Of a DNA stretch of 64,000 nucleotides, positions 34,060 to 45,100 are shown piece after piece. How positions within the stretch are numbered: position 1 is the stretch's first letter; the number at the start of each line of letters is the position of its first letter. Where the stretch lies: contig NZ_CP009322.1 in the NCBI RefSeq assembly GCF_000959725.1, forward strand, positions 1,178,001 to 1,242,000, written 5' to 3'. The DNA comes from Burkholderia gladioli (lineage in GTDB: Bacteria > Pseudomonadota > Gammaproteobacteria > Burkholderiales > Burkholderiaceae). Both the position numbers and the translations under genes were made by a program. The notes beneath the pieces were generated by a model, which was not told the origin of the DNA, ran no database searches, and saw only the letters and a list, made by a program, of their open reading frames with translations.

Positions 34060-36249
34060 ATGGCAACACATCGGGCAGCACGTCGTTTCGTGAAATCGCT
34101 GATCGCATCCTGTCTGTGCGCGGGCCTGCTGGCCGCGTGCAACGACGACGGCACGCAGTCGGAGGGCGTCGGCAGCCAGCCGGGCGCCGCCGCGCTGGCG
34201 TTCCGGATGGATGCCGGCGGCCAGGTCAACGCATTCTTCCGCCAGGACAAGGTGGCCGCGCACCTGCTGATGCGCTCGTCGACCAAGCCGCGCCTGCTGG
34301 TGGTGTTCCCGGCCGGCAACAGCGGCACCGGGCTGTGGTTCGACGACACGGCGCAGGCCGTCAACTGGAACCTCGACACGGCACCCTCGGCGATCTCGAA
34401 CCAGGACCATCTCGGCCGGCCCTTGTACGGGATCGCGTCCGACGTGTCGGTCGACACCGGCACGCTGACGATCCGCCAGGGCCTGCTCAGCAACGTGCGT
34501 TTCCTGCGCGACTACAACGGCGGCGCCACGGTGCCGGCACAGATCGTGGTGGCGCCGGGCGTGCAGGGCAGCACCGCGCAATGGCAGCGCGACCGCGTGG
34601 ATGGCGCGCCGGGCCAGGCGCTGCGGATCACGCTGCGCGACGGCGGCAGCATCAATACGACGGCCGACGGCAAGCTGGTGCTGCAGGCGCCGGCCGGCAG
34701 CCAGCGGCTGCGGCTGCACGTCGAGGCGCTGACCGGCGAGACGCCGCTCTCGGCGATCGGCCACGACGATCTGTTCGAGGCCTCGGTGGGCGCCGATCCG
34801 GTCAGCCAGGACGTGGTCGAGTTCCTGAGCTTCAACGACAAGCTGCTGGCCGGCTCCTGGCAATACGACACCTACTTCGGCCGCGACACGCTGATCTCGG
34901 TGCAGATGCTGATGCCGGTGCTCAAGGCGCCGGCCATCGAGGCCGGCCTGCGCTCGGTGCTGAACCGGCTCTCGCCGGATGGCAAGGTGGCGCACGAGGA
35001 GGGCATCGGCGAATTCGCGCTGATCGACAACGCGAAGAACGGCCGGCCCAACGATGCGACGCCCACCTACGACTACAAGATGATCGACGGCGACTACCTG
35101 CTCGCGCCGGTGATGGCTGCCTGGCTGCTCGACGACACGCGCGGGCAGGCGCGCGCGGCGGCATTCCTTGCGCAGTCGGCTGGCGCCGGCGCGACCAACG
35201 GCAGCCTGTTCGTGAGCAACCTGCTGCATGTGGCCAGCACCGCGCAGCCCTTCGTGCAGCAGCCCACGGCCGCCAACCTGATCCACCTGAGGAGCGGCGA
35301 GATCGTCGGCAACTGGCGCGACAGCACCGACGGGCTGGCAGGCGGCGTGGTGCCGTTCGACGTCAACGCGGTGCTGGTGCCGGCCGCGTTGCGCGCCGCC
35401 AGCAACTTCCTGGCGCGCGGCCTGCTCGATCCCTACCTGAGCGCCGACCAGCGCGCGGTCCTGCAGAACGCCGCCAACCAGGCGAGCGCCTGGGAGCAGC
35501 AGGCGCCGCCGCTGTTCCGGGTCGGCGTGCCGGTGGCCCAGGCCGCCAGCGACGCCTCGAGCTATGCCGCCTCGGCCGGCGTGCCGGCCGGCGCCGCGCC
35601 GGCCGCGCCGCTCGATTTCTATGCGCTGTCGCTCGACGCGCAGGGCAATCCGATCCCGGTGATGAACTCGGACGGCGGTTTCGCGCTGCTGCTCGGCACG
35701 CCGTCCGAGGACGAACTGCAGCGCATCGTCACCGATGCGATCCAGCCGTTCCCGAATGGCCTGATCACCGACGTCGGCATGCTGATCGCCAACCCCGCCT
35801 ATGCCGATCCCGCGCTCTGGCCGAAGTTCACCAGCTCGGCCTATCACGGCACGGTGATCTGGTCCTGGCAGCAGGCGATGTGGGTGGCCGGGCTCGACCG
35901 GCAACTGGCGCGCCAGGATCTGTCGGACGCCACGCGCACGCTGCTGAGCCAGGCGCGGCAACGAATCTGGCAGGTGATCTCGAATGCGCGCGAGATGCGG
36001 ACCTCGGAGATGTGGACCTGGTCCTGGGCCAACGGCCAGTACCAGGCCGACGCGTTCGGCACGCGCAGCGCCGACGCGACCGAGGCCAATGCCGCCCAGC
36101 TCTGGAGCACCACCTACCTGGCGATCCAGGATCCCGGCACGCGCGCCGGCAAGTTCTGGTGGCAGGCCTCGTCGGGGCCGCAGGCGGTGACGATGCCGAC
36201 CGTCGCGCGGGCGGGGAGCCGCGGCGTGGTGGCGATGGGCGGGTCGTGA
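34060..36249 (+). CDS. Secreted lipoprotein resembling six-hairpin glycosidases
   Basis: This 729-residue protein begins with a clear lipoprotein signal (basic start, ASCLCAGLLAACNDD, Cys near residue 28). The first 230 residues look like beta-sandwich sequence (FRMDAGGQVNAFF, LLVVFPAGNSG). From about residue 240 the repeats of amphipathic helices suggest an (alpha/alpha)6 barrel, as in glucoamylase or debranching families. Examples are WQYDTYFGRDTLISVQMLMP, EEGIGEFALIDN, DYKMIDGDYLLAPVMAAWLL and TVIWSWQQAMWVAGLDRQLA. Acidic residues in GRDTL, HEEGIGE and SEMWTW could be catalytic. It probably hydrolyses a glycan in the periplasm or on the cell surface. I do not recognise the exact family, and the substrate is unknown. 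Confidence 0.72.
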   Translation: MATHRAARRFVKSLIASCLCAGLLAACNDDGTQSEGVGSQPGAAALAFRMDAGGQVNAFFRQDKVAAHLLMRSSTKPRLLVVFPAGNSGTGLWFDDTAQAVNWNLDTAPSAISNQDHLGRPLYGIASDVSVDTGTLTIRQGLLSNVRFLRDYNGGATVPAQIVVAPGVQGSTAQWQRDRVDGAPGQALRITLRDGGSINTTADGKLVLQAPAGSQRLRLHVEALTGETPLSAIGHDDLFEASVGADPVSQDVVEFLSFNDKLLAGSWQYDTYFGRDTLISVQMLMPVLKAPAIEAGLRSVLNRLSPDGKVAHEEGIGEFALIDNAKNGRPNDATPTYDYKMIDGDYLLAPVMAAWLLDDTRGQARAAAFLAQSAGAGATNGSLFVSNLLHVASTAQPFVQQPTAANLIHLRSGEIVGNWRDSTDGLAGGVVPFDVNAVLVPAALRAASNFLARGLLDPYLSADQRAVLQNAANQASAWEQQAPPLFRVGVPVAQAASDASSYAASAGVPAGAAPAAPLDFYALSLDAQGNPIPVMNSDGGFALLLGTPSEDELQRIVTDAIQPFPNGLITDVGMLIANPAYADPALWPKFTSSAYHGTVIWSWQQAMWVAGLDRQLARQDLSDATRTLLSQARQRIWQVISNAREMRTSEMWTWSWANGQYQADAFGTRSADATEANAAQLWSTTYLAIQDPGTRAGKFWWQASSGPQAVTMPTVARAGSRGVVAMGGS

Positions 36250-36518
36250 GGCACGGCGGCGAGTAAAAGCCGACAAGGCGAGCCAACACGACGAGCCGAC
36301 ACGGCGCGGCGCTGACCGCGTCGTGCTCGATGCGCGCGCAACCATCGCCGGCATCGATTCCTCAGATATGAACGCTCGCGCCGACGCAGGTTTCGTGCCG
36401 CGCCGGCGCGCGGCCCGCGACGCGCGGAATCGGCGCGATCCCGTGTTTTCCCGTCCTGCGCAAGTCGCGTCGAGCCGCTATAACGGGCAAATCGACGTTC
36501 GCACGGGAGAGGGCCGGG

Positions 36519-36692
36519 ATGAGATGGCTGACAGGACTGCTGATCGTGCTGCTCGGCACGGCGCTGGTCGCCGCGCGGCGGCCCGATATCGATACGTCCG
36601 TGGTGCTGGCGGCCGGTTATGGCGCGACCGTGGTGATCGGCGTGATGGCCGGGCGGCTGATTCGGGCGCGCGCGGCTCGCAACCGGCGCTGA
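36519..36692 (+). CDS. Small membrane protein, 57 residues
   Basis: A short gene starting ATG AGA TGG with GGGAGAGG upstream. The product has two predicted hydrophobic segments: LTGLLIVLLGTALVAA near the N-terminus and VVLAAGYGATVVIGVMAG, ending in an Arg-rich cytoplasmic tail (RLIRARAARNRR). Codon use matches the chromosome. I recognise no family. It lies convergent with pbpC, 270 bases after the glycosidase-like gene. Confidence 0.6.
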   Translation: MRWLTGLLIVLLGTALVAARRPDIDTSVVLAAGYGATVVIGVMAGRLIRARAARNRR

Positions 36693-36780
36693 TTCCGGCT
36701 GGTCAGGGCTGGTTCGCGTGGAGCCGCGTCGCTCGATGCCGGGCGGCGCGGCCGAGCCTCGCCGTGCCGGCTTGCCTCGT

Positions 36781-39177
36781 TCAACGGCTGCCGCGTGCGT
36801 TCGCGCCGGGCCGGGCCACCGCGCCACGTACCTCGAAGGCCACGTGGTCGACCGGCTTGCCGCCCGCGTCGAGCAGTTCCAGTTGATGCCGCCCCGGCCA
36901 GGGCAGCCAGGCCAGGCGCTCGCCATGGCCGATCACGCGGCCGTCGAGCCGCCAGCTGCCGCGCCCCCCGTTACCCGTTACCCGCTCGAACCAGACGCGC
37001 TGGTTGTGCGGCGGGATGTCGGGATCGAGCGCGAAGATGGTGCCGTCGGTCGGCGCGGCAATCGCCAGCGGCGCACGCGCGTTCGAACCGGCGCCGGTCG
37101 AGACGTTGCGGATCCGCGCGGTACCGGCGCGTGACTGAGCGGCCGCGGCGGGCGAGCCGCCTGCGCCGGCCGCCAGCCGCACCTGGCTGGTTTCGGTGCC
37201 GCGCACGAACCACTCGTCGCGCGAAGGCTCGATCGCGCGCTCGAAGTCCACGCGCTCGCGCACCACGCCGGCCGGCGGCCGCGGCGCGACGCTGCCGCCG
37301 TCGCGATGCAGGCGAGCGACCAGCGCCGCCCACACGGGAGCGGCACCCGTCACGCCCGATACCTCGCGCATCGGCGAGCCGTCGGCGTTGCCGACCCAGA
37401 CGCCGATCGTGTAGCGCGAGGTGAAACCGACCGCCCAATTGTCGCGCATGTCCTTGCTGGTGCCGGTCTTGACGGCCGAGAACACGTGCGTGGCGAGCGG
37501 GCTGTCGAAGCCGAAGGTGCGCGTGCGCGCGTTGTTGTCGGCCAGCATGTCGGTGACGATGAAGCTGGCCTCGGGGCTGAACACGCGCCTGGCCGCCGGG
37601 CTCGCGCCCGCTTGCGTGGCCGCTCGTGAAGCCGCTTGCGGCGCCGCTTTGGAGGCCGCCTGCGCGGGGTCGCGCGGCAGGTCGTGGGTGGGCAGCGCGA
37701 GGCCGCCGTCGGCCAGCGCGCGATAGGCATTCGCGAGCGTCAGCAGCGACACGTCGGCGCTGCCCAGCGCGAGGCTGTAGCCGTAGTAGTCGCCCTCCTC
37801 GGTCAGCGGCAGGCCCAGCGAGGTGAGGGTGCGCGAGAAGCGATGCGGGGTGACCAGCACCAGGGTGCGCACCGCCGGCACGTTCAGCGAGGAGCCGAGC
37901 GCGCTGCGCACGCTGACCCAGCCCTTGAAGTCGTGATCGTAGTTCTGCGGCACGTAGAGGCCGCCGCCGGCGGCCAGGTCGACCGGCGAATCGTCGAGCA
38001 GGGTGGCGCCGGTCAGGCGCCGCTCGTCGATCGCCTGCGCATAGAGGAAGGGCTTGAGCGTCGAGCCGGCCTGGCGCAGCGCCAGCACCGAATCGACCTC
38101 GCGCGCCGCCGACAAGGCGCCCGAGGAACCCACCCAGGCGCGGATCTCGCCGCTGGCGTTGTCGATCACCACTGCCGCGCCGTCCTGCACGTTGCGCGAC
38201 TGCGGCGGCGCGTTCAGCTCGGTCAGGGCGCGCGTGAGCGTGTCGCGCGCATAGCGCTGCAGTCCCGCGTCGAGCGTGGAGCGGATTCGCGCGCCGGGCA
38301 GGGGATGGGTTTCGGCGGCCACGCGGCGCGCGAAGTGCGGCGCCAGCGATTCGCCGTCCTGGAACGCCGAGGAGGGCGGCGCGGGCCGCGCGAAGGCCAG
38401 TTGCACGAAGCCGTCCAGGCCCTTGCAGCCGGCGCTGCCCTGCTGCATGTCGCGCAGGATCCGGCAGGCGCGCTCGGCCACCTTCGGATAGCTGGCGTTG
38501 GGCGCGCGGATCAGCGCGGCGGCCACCGCCGATTCGCGCTCGTCGAGTCCCGAGGGCGCCTTGCCGAACAGCGACCAGGACAGCGCCGAGAGGCCCACCG
38601 TCTCGCCCCGGAACGGCACCAGGTTCAGATAGGCCTCGAGGATCCGGTCCTTGCGCCAGGTCCGTTCGAGCCACAGCGCGTCGATCGCCTGGCCCGCCTT
38701 CTGCGGCAGCGAGCGCTGGCCCGAATGGCGCGAGCTGTCGCCGAGCAGGCCGGCCAGCTGCATGGTGACGGTCGAGGCGCCGCGCGTGCGCGAATTCCAC
38801 AGGTTGGCCCAGGCTGCGCCGGCGATGCCGCGCCAGTCCACGCCGCTGTGCTCGTAGAAGCGCTTGTCCTCGGACACCACGATCGCCTCGCGCAGCGCCG
38901 GCGAGACGTCGGCCAGCGCGACCCAGTCGCCGCGCCGTTCGCCGGTGTCGACGCGGGTGCGCTGCAGGGGCGTGCCGTCGCGCGCGAGCAGGACCCAGTC
39001 GGAACTGCGAAAGTCGCGCCGCACGCTGTCGTAGCTCGGCACCGCCTGCGCGGTGCAGGCGGTGCCGAGCAGGGCGCCGGCCAGCAGCAGGCGCAGCGCG
39101 CTCGGCGCGCGCCGGAAGCCGTGCAGGGCGAGGCGCTGGTCGAGGCGCGCGGGCCGCGGCGGCATGCCGACGCTCAT
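36781..39177 (-). CDS. pbpC: Penicillin-binding protein 1C
   Basis: This 798-residue protein has a membrane anchor/signal at residues 28-46, a GT51 glycosyltransferase domain (about 70-240: VVSEDKRFYEHSGVDWRGIA, RGASTVTMQLAGLL, KDRILEAYLNLVPF), and a transpeptidase domain. The latter has the serine in QAGSTLKPFLYA, SSLN in GSSLNVPAVRT and KTGT in VKTGTSKDMRDNWAVG. A C-terminal BiPBP_C domain follows (about 700-795). It polymerises peptidoglycan strands; its cross-linking activity is poorly understood in E. coli. Its ATG overlaps the stop of the upstream alpha-2-macroglobulin gene by four bases, the well-known bacterial pairing in which the macroglobulin guards while PBP1C repairs. ATG 39177 is fixed by the overlap. 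Confidence 0.95.
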   Translation of the reverse strand: MSVGMPPRPARLDQRLALHGFRRAPSALRLLLAGALLGTACTAQAVPSYDSVRRDFRSSDWVLLARDGTPLQRTRVDTGERRGDWVALADVSPALREAIVVSEDKRFYEHSGVDWRGIAGAAWANLWNSRTRGASTVTMQLAGLLGDSSRHSGQRSLPQKAGQAIDALWLERTWRKDRILEAYLNLVPFRGETVGLSALSWSLFGKAPSGLDERESAVAAALIRAPNASYPKVAERACRILRDMQQGSAGCKGLDGFVQLAFARPAPPSSAFQDGESLAPHFARRVAAETHPLPGARIRSTLDAGLQRYARDTLTRALTELNAPPQSRNVQDGAAVVIDNASGEIRAWVGSSGALSAAREVDSVLALRQAGSTLKPFLYAQAIDERRLTGATLLDDSPVDLAAGGGLYVPQNYDHDFKGWVSVRSALGSSLNVPAVRTLVLVTPHRFSRTLTSLGLPLTEEGDYYGYSLALGSADVSLLTLANAYRALADGGLALPTHDLPRDPAQAASKAAPQAASRAATQAGASPAARRVFSPEASFIVTDMLADNNARTRTFGFDSPLATHVFSAVKTGTSKDMRDNWAVGFTSRYTIGVWVGNADGSPMREVSGVTGAAPVWAALVARLHRDGGSVAPRPPAGVVRERVDFERAIEPSRDEWFVRGTETSQVRLAAGAGGSPAAAAQSRAGTARIRNVSTGAGSNARAPLAIAAPTDGTIFALDPDIPPHNQRVWFERVTGNGGRGSWRLDGRVIGHGERLAWLPWPGRHQLELLDAGGKPVDHVAFEVRGAVARPGANARGSR

Positions 39178-42100
39178 GGCTGCTGGCCCGCCACCGGCTG
39201 CACCACGATCGGCGCGTTCGGCAGCATGCCGTAGGCGGACGGCGCGTAGAGCGCTTCCACGCGCGTCGGCGGCAGGCCGAAGCTGCCGACCGCGTTGAGC
39301 CGCATGGTGTACTCGATCGAGGTCTTGCCGGCCGGCAGGTAGCTGTAATAGGCGCGGTAGCCGTCGAAGTCGCGCTCGATGAAGCTCGGCCAGGCGCCAT
39401 CGCGATTGTTCTCGCCCTGCGTGGCGGTTTCCGAATCGCGGCCCAGGCCCGAGCCCATGATGCTGGTGCCGGCCGGCACCGGATCGTTGATCACCACCCA
39501 GGTCATGGCCGCCTGCGCGTCGATGTCGAGATGCACGCGCACCAGGTCGCCGCGCGTGTAGGCGCCCTTCACGGCAGGCTCGAGCGGGGTGAGCGTCTTG
39601 GTGATCCGGTAGCCGGACACCACCGGGCGCTTGAGCGGCACGGCCGCGAGGCTCTGGATCGTCGCCCAGGGCTTGCCGGTGCCGTCCTGGGTCAGCGACA
39701 GCGTGAGCGGCGCATGCGGCGCGGCCGGCCAGGGCAGCAGGGTCGAACGTGCCGCCGCGTTGCGCGTGGCGGCCGGCGTCGAGGCGGCCGCCGAGGGCGC
39801 GGCGGTCACCGCCGTTACCGGTGATGCGGCGCTGGCCGGCGCTGCCGCCGCCGCGCTGCCGCCCCAGGCGATGCTGCGTTCCACGTCGCCGAGGCGCAGC
39901 GTGGTGCGCCCGGTGACCGGCGTGGTCTCGTAGGTGCGCGAGAAGCGTTCGACGGCCAGCTCGCCGAGCAGGTTCGAGGTGGTGGTCTGCCAGGCGCCGT
40001 TGCGTTGCAGCGCCAGCAGCCCGGCCACGATCCTCGGCATCTCGTCCTTCCAGGCCGGGTTGCCGTTGAAGGCCAGGGCGAGCCGCGCGGCATTGCTGTC
40101 GTTGCCGCTCATCAGCCACCAGAGGTCGTCGTCGCGCGCGGTCGAGAACACCAGCTGGGTGCCCTGGTAGGCCAGCCGCGCGCGCAGCAGTTGCTCGACC
40201 TGGGCGCGTTTGTCCTCGCGCTGGGGGATGTCGGCCACGCGCGACAGGATCGCGTAGTAGTCGAGCAGGGCCGAGGTCGGCCAGCGCTCCGGCGTGATCG
40301 CGATCGAGCCGAGCATGCGCGCCTGGGCCGCGTCGTGGCGCGACAGCGCCTCCAGCGCCGCCAGCTTGCGTAGGTCGCGATCCTCGCGCGGCGCCCAGCT
40401 GTCGCGCGTGATGCGGCCGTCGACGAAGCTGGCCAGCCCGGCCTCGAGCTGCGTGCGCAGCGCGTCGGGCAGGGCGAAGCGCGGGTCGAGCTTGCCGGCC
40501 TCGTCGGTCACCGACAGCAGGTAGGCGGTCAGCGCGGTGCTGCCCTTCTCGCCGCTGTCGGCCGACAGCGGGAAGTAGCCGGCCAGGCCGTCGGCATCGA
40601 GATAGGACGGCATCTGCGCGATCACCGACTGCCACAGCGCCGCGTCGTGCAGGCCGAGCGCGCGCGAGGTCTGCTGCTCCAGGCAGCGATACGGATACTG
40701 CTGGAACCAGCGCGTGACGCCGGGCAGGCCGTCGGCCAGCTTCGACTGCAGGGCGACCGAGATGCCGCCGCGCGGCAGGCCGGCGCGATCGGCGGCCGCG
40801 TCGGCCGGCGCCGCGACCGGCAGCGAGAAGCTGCCGTCGACTTGCGTGAGGGTGGCCTGCTGGACCGTGACGGGCACGGCCGGCACGATCTTCTGGGTGA
40901 TCTTCAGCGCATCGGCCGCGTGCGCGCCGCCCTGTTCGGCGGCCGAGATCGACCACGGCAGCGCGCCGCCGCCGTCGGCCGCGCCCACCGGGATCGCGAC
41001 GCGCCAGCTCAGCTCGCGCGAGGCGCCGGCCGCCAGCTCGACGGTCTGGGCCGCAAGCGCGAGCCCTGGCGCGTTCGGCGTGACCAGCACCTTCATCGCG
41101 CGTGAGGTGGTGTTGCGCAGCGTGAACGGCGCGACCAGCGCGTCGCCCTCGCGCGCCAGCGGCGGCAGGCCCGAGATCAGCTGCAGGTCCTGGGTGCTGC
41201 GCACGCTGGCGCGGCCGGTGCCGAAGCGATCGGCGCCGACCGAGGCGATCGCCACGATGCTGAAGCGCGTCAGCGCGTCGTTGAGCTTGACGTCGACGCG
41301 CGCCTCGCCGTTCGCATCGAGCGCGACGCGCGGGCTCCACAGCAGCAGGGTGTCGAACAACTCGCGGGTCGGCGCGGTGCCGCCCCCGCCGCCGGCCGGC
41401 ACGGCCTTGCGGCCGAAGTGACGGCGCCCGACGATCTCCATCTGCGCGGTGGCGGTTTCCACGCCGTAGCCGCGCCGTTGCAGCATCGCGCCCAGCAGGT
41501 CCCAGCTGTCGTTCGGCATCAGCTCGAGCAGGGCTTCGTCTACCGCCGCCACCGCCACCTCGGTGCCGGCCGGCGCGGGCTTGCCGTCGGGCAGCTTCAC
41601 GGCGATCCGCACGTGGGCGGTGCCGCGCACCGGGTAGCTGCCCGCGTCGGGCGTGACGCTCACCGCGAGCTTGTGCGGCGCGGTGCCGACCTTGATCTCG
41701 GTCAGGCCGTAGCGGAAGGCAGGTTTCGACAGGTCGACCAGCGGCGTGGGCGGCACGTAGCGGCGCCCTTCGTTCCAGAAGGCGCGGGCCCATTCGACCG
41801 GCGTCTTCCAGCCCCAGGTGAAGAACGAGTACCAGGGCACCTCGCGCAGCCGGCCGCGCAGCGCCAGCACCGAGACATAGACGTTCGGCCCCCAGCTCGC
41901 GTCGACCTTCAGCTCGATGCTCGGGTCGCGTCCGTTCAACTGCACCACGTGGGTTTCCATCACGCCCGAACGCTCGACGGCGACCAGCGCGGTGGCTTGC
42001 CGGAACGGCATGCGCACCTGGAAGCGGGCGGTCTCGCCCGGCTCGTAGGACGGTTTCTCGGGAATCAGGTCGATGCGATCGGTATTGTTGCCGCCGAACC

Positions 42101-45100
42101 AGAGCTCGTCCTCGCGCACCACCCAGATCGAGGTGCTGCCGGTGGCGGCGCGGCCCGAGCCGTCCTTGACCTGGGCCACCAGGGTGACTTCGCCCGCTTC
42201 CTTGAGCTTGGCGTCGCAGGCCATGCGCCCCTTGTCGTCGGACTTGCCGCTGCACAGCGCGCCCAGGTCGCGCGTCTCGCTGCGGTTGTCGTAGGCGTAG
42301 AAGCCGCCCACCATGCGCTTGCGCGAGGAGGTGGTGACGCGCGCGTAGCCATGCACCTCGATCTCGGCGCCCGCGTGCGGCTTGCCGTCGAGGTCGACCG
42401 CCAGCGCCGTGACCGGCACCGAATCGCCCACCGCCACCCAGTGCCCGGCCTTGATGCCGGCCGCCAGCGCGGCGGGCCACAGCGTGGTGTCGCCGCGGAT
42501 CGTCTGGATCTCGCCGTTCGGGTCGGCGAAGGTCGCCTCCAGCGCGAGGCGCTTGGGCGCGTCCACCTTGGGCAGCGATTTCAGCGAGACGGTGCCGCTG
42601 CCGTTGCGATCGAGCGTGACCGGCAGCTTGTCGGCCACCAGCTTCGGCGCGTCGGGGTCGGCGCTGGAGGCGGCGGTGTCGCCGCTGTCGTCCTCGTCGT
42701 CGCTGGCGCCGGCATCCGAGCCGGGCTGCTCGGCGCGCCAGGGCGTGAAGGAGAAGTCGGGATAACGGTCGCCGAAGGCCGGCGAGGTGGGGCGCAGCAG
42801 CGCCGAGACGCGCACCGGCTGGTTGGCGGCCGGCCCGCCCGACAGGTAGTCGAGCTGGACCGCCACCGCGGCCTCGCTGGCGCCCACCAGCGGGCTGGTC
42901 CTGGTATCGCGCACGTTCACGCTGCCCTTGAAGACGGGCAGGCGGAACGCCTCGACGCGGAACGAGCCGCTGCCGTAGCTGGCGCCCGAGCCGCCGCTCG
43001 AGTCGTCCTGGTCGTCGTCGCCGTTGTTGGCTTCGGAATCGTCGGATTTGTCGCCGGCCCGGCCAGTGTCGAGCGTGACAGTGTATTCGCCCAGCTTGGC
43101 GCCGGGCGGCAGCGTGAAGCTCGAATCGGCCGTGTGGTCGGCCGCCCACACGAGCGGCTGCCGGTAGACGTCGCCGCTGCCTTCATGGCGGATCGTCACC
43201 CGGTTCGGGTACTGCTTGGGGAAGGCCAGGCCGTCGAGCTTCTCGACGCGCAGGTAGTGCTTCATCGAGACCGTCTCGCCGGCCCGCACCAGGGTGCGGT
43301 CGAACACGGTATGCGCGATCGTGCCGGGGCGCGTGCCGTAGTCGCTCGGCACGTCGAAGCGCCAGGACTCGATGCCGCGATTCCAGTCGTCCACCACGAA
43401 GGCCATGTCGGGGCCGGTAACGGGATCGTTGACGCGCGCCGACACGAAGATGTTGCGATAGCTGGTTTCGTAGTCGCAGCGGCGGTGCTCGGCCAGCGGC
43501 CCGTCGATCTTCAGCAGCCCTTGCGCATCGGTGCGCCCCGAGGCGAGCGGCTCGCCGTTGCAGTCGGACACGCGGATCTCGGCGTTCGGCACCGGCTTGC
43601 CCTTGTCGAGCGTGGTGACCCACACCAGGCTGTTGTCGCGGCCGCGCTTGAAGTGCACGCCGAGATTGGTGACCAGCACCGTGGTGCGCACGTACATCGA
43701 GCCGGGCTTGGCCATCAGCGAGCGGCCCAGCGCCGGCGAGGCGAGTTCCAGCACGTAGAAGCCCGGCTTGGCGATCGGCACGCCGACCACCTCGAACGGG
43801 CGCAGCGTGGCCGGATCGGCCTTGGGCAGCACCAGCCGCTCGACGTGCTGCTGGCCGTCCAGCAAGGACAGCGAACGCACGTCGACGATCCGGTGCACGC
43901 CCACCGGCGGTTTCTCGCCGGCCGCGGGCGGCACGAACACCGGGTGCTTGGCGCGCTCGAACAGGCCCGGGCGCAGCGCGTCGATGCTGGCCACCGACAT
44001 GCCGATGCCGTCCATCTGGTCGACCACGCGCATCCATTCGCGGATCGCGCTGTCGTCCTCGACGCGGATGTTCGAGAATTCGGCCTGGCCGGCGTTGAGC
44101 CCGGCGATCTTCAGGTCGGCCTCGACGTTGCGCAGCGTGACCGGCACCAGGGCCGGCGAATCGGGCTCGGCGTAGCGCTCGATGATGCCGAAGGTCGAGG
44201 ACGAAAACTTCGCCAGCGGCGGCATCGAGGCGGTGCGCGTCTTGAGCGGGAACAAGTCGGCGTTGGACAGCGGGCGGCCGCTGTCGTCGGTCAGGCCGTC
44301 GGGCAGGGTGACGCTGAGCTCGGCGCTGGCCGGCAGCGGCGCGGCGAACTCGACCGTGCGCGTGTCGCTCGATTTGTCGTCGGGCTTGAAGCTCGGCGAG
44401 ATCGCGCCGTCGGGGCCCTGGATGCGCAGCTTCTCGGCGTTGGCGCGCGAGATCGGCGCGTTGAATTCGATGCGCAGCGGACGCAGCGGCGTGCAGGGCG
44501 CCTTGGCGTTCTCGCGCTCGCAACTGAAGGAGGCCGCGAAGGGCTCGCGCACGCGGAAGTCGAAGCGCTTCTCGCTGCCGTTGGCCACCCCGCTGGGGCT
44601 CTGCACGCCGGCGCCATAGACCAGTTGCACCGGCTGGCCGGGCGGCAGGGTCTGCGCGCAGCCGAGCGTCAGCACGCGCGCCGCGTCGGCCTTCCAGTGG
44701 AAATGATCGAGCAATTGCGCGCGCGTGGCGGCATTGGCGAAGGTGATCGGGATGCGGTTGCCGATCCCGGTCGCCTCGCACCAGATGTGCTCGCGAAGCG
44801 AGTCCTCGGTGGCCGGGCCGGTCAGCTTCAGCACGAACAACTGGCGTTCCTCGATTTCGCTGCGGCCCGGGCGGATCTCGACCGGGTAGGGGCCGCTGGT
44901 CTGGAAGGCGAAGCGGCGCGGGCCCGTCACGGCATGGCCGGCCGAGGACTTGAGGCCGTCCTCGAGCGTCAGCGTGCAGCGCGTGCCGGCCGGCAGGGCC
45001 TGCTGGAACTGGGCCAGCCAGGTGCGATCGTCGTTCCAGACCGCGTCGAATTTCGCGGCCGCGGGGTTATCGCATTGCAGGCGGGCCGGGGCGGGCAGCG

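Noticed and set aside
39178..43149. PbpC frame stays open upstream for another 1300 codons on the same strand
   Set aside because: The frame is an Arg/Ala/Gly-rich shadow of the alpha-2-macroglobulin gene in another frame. PbpC has its own signal and a start fixed by the 4-bp overlap.
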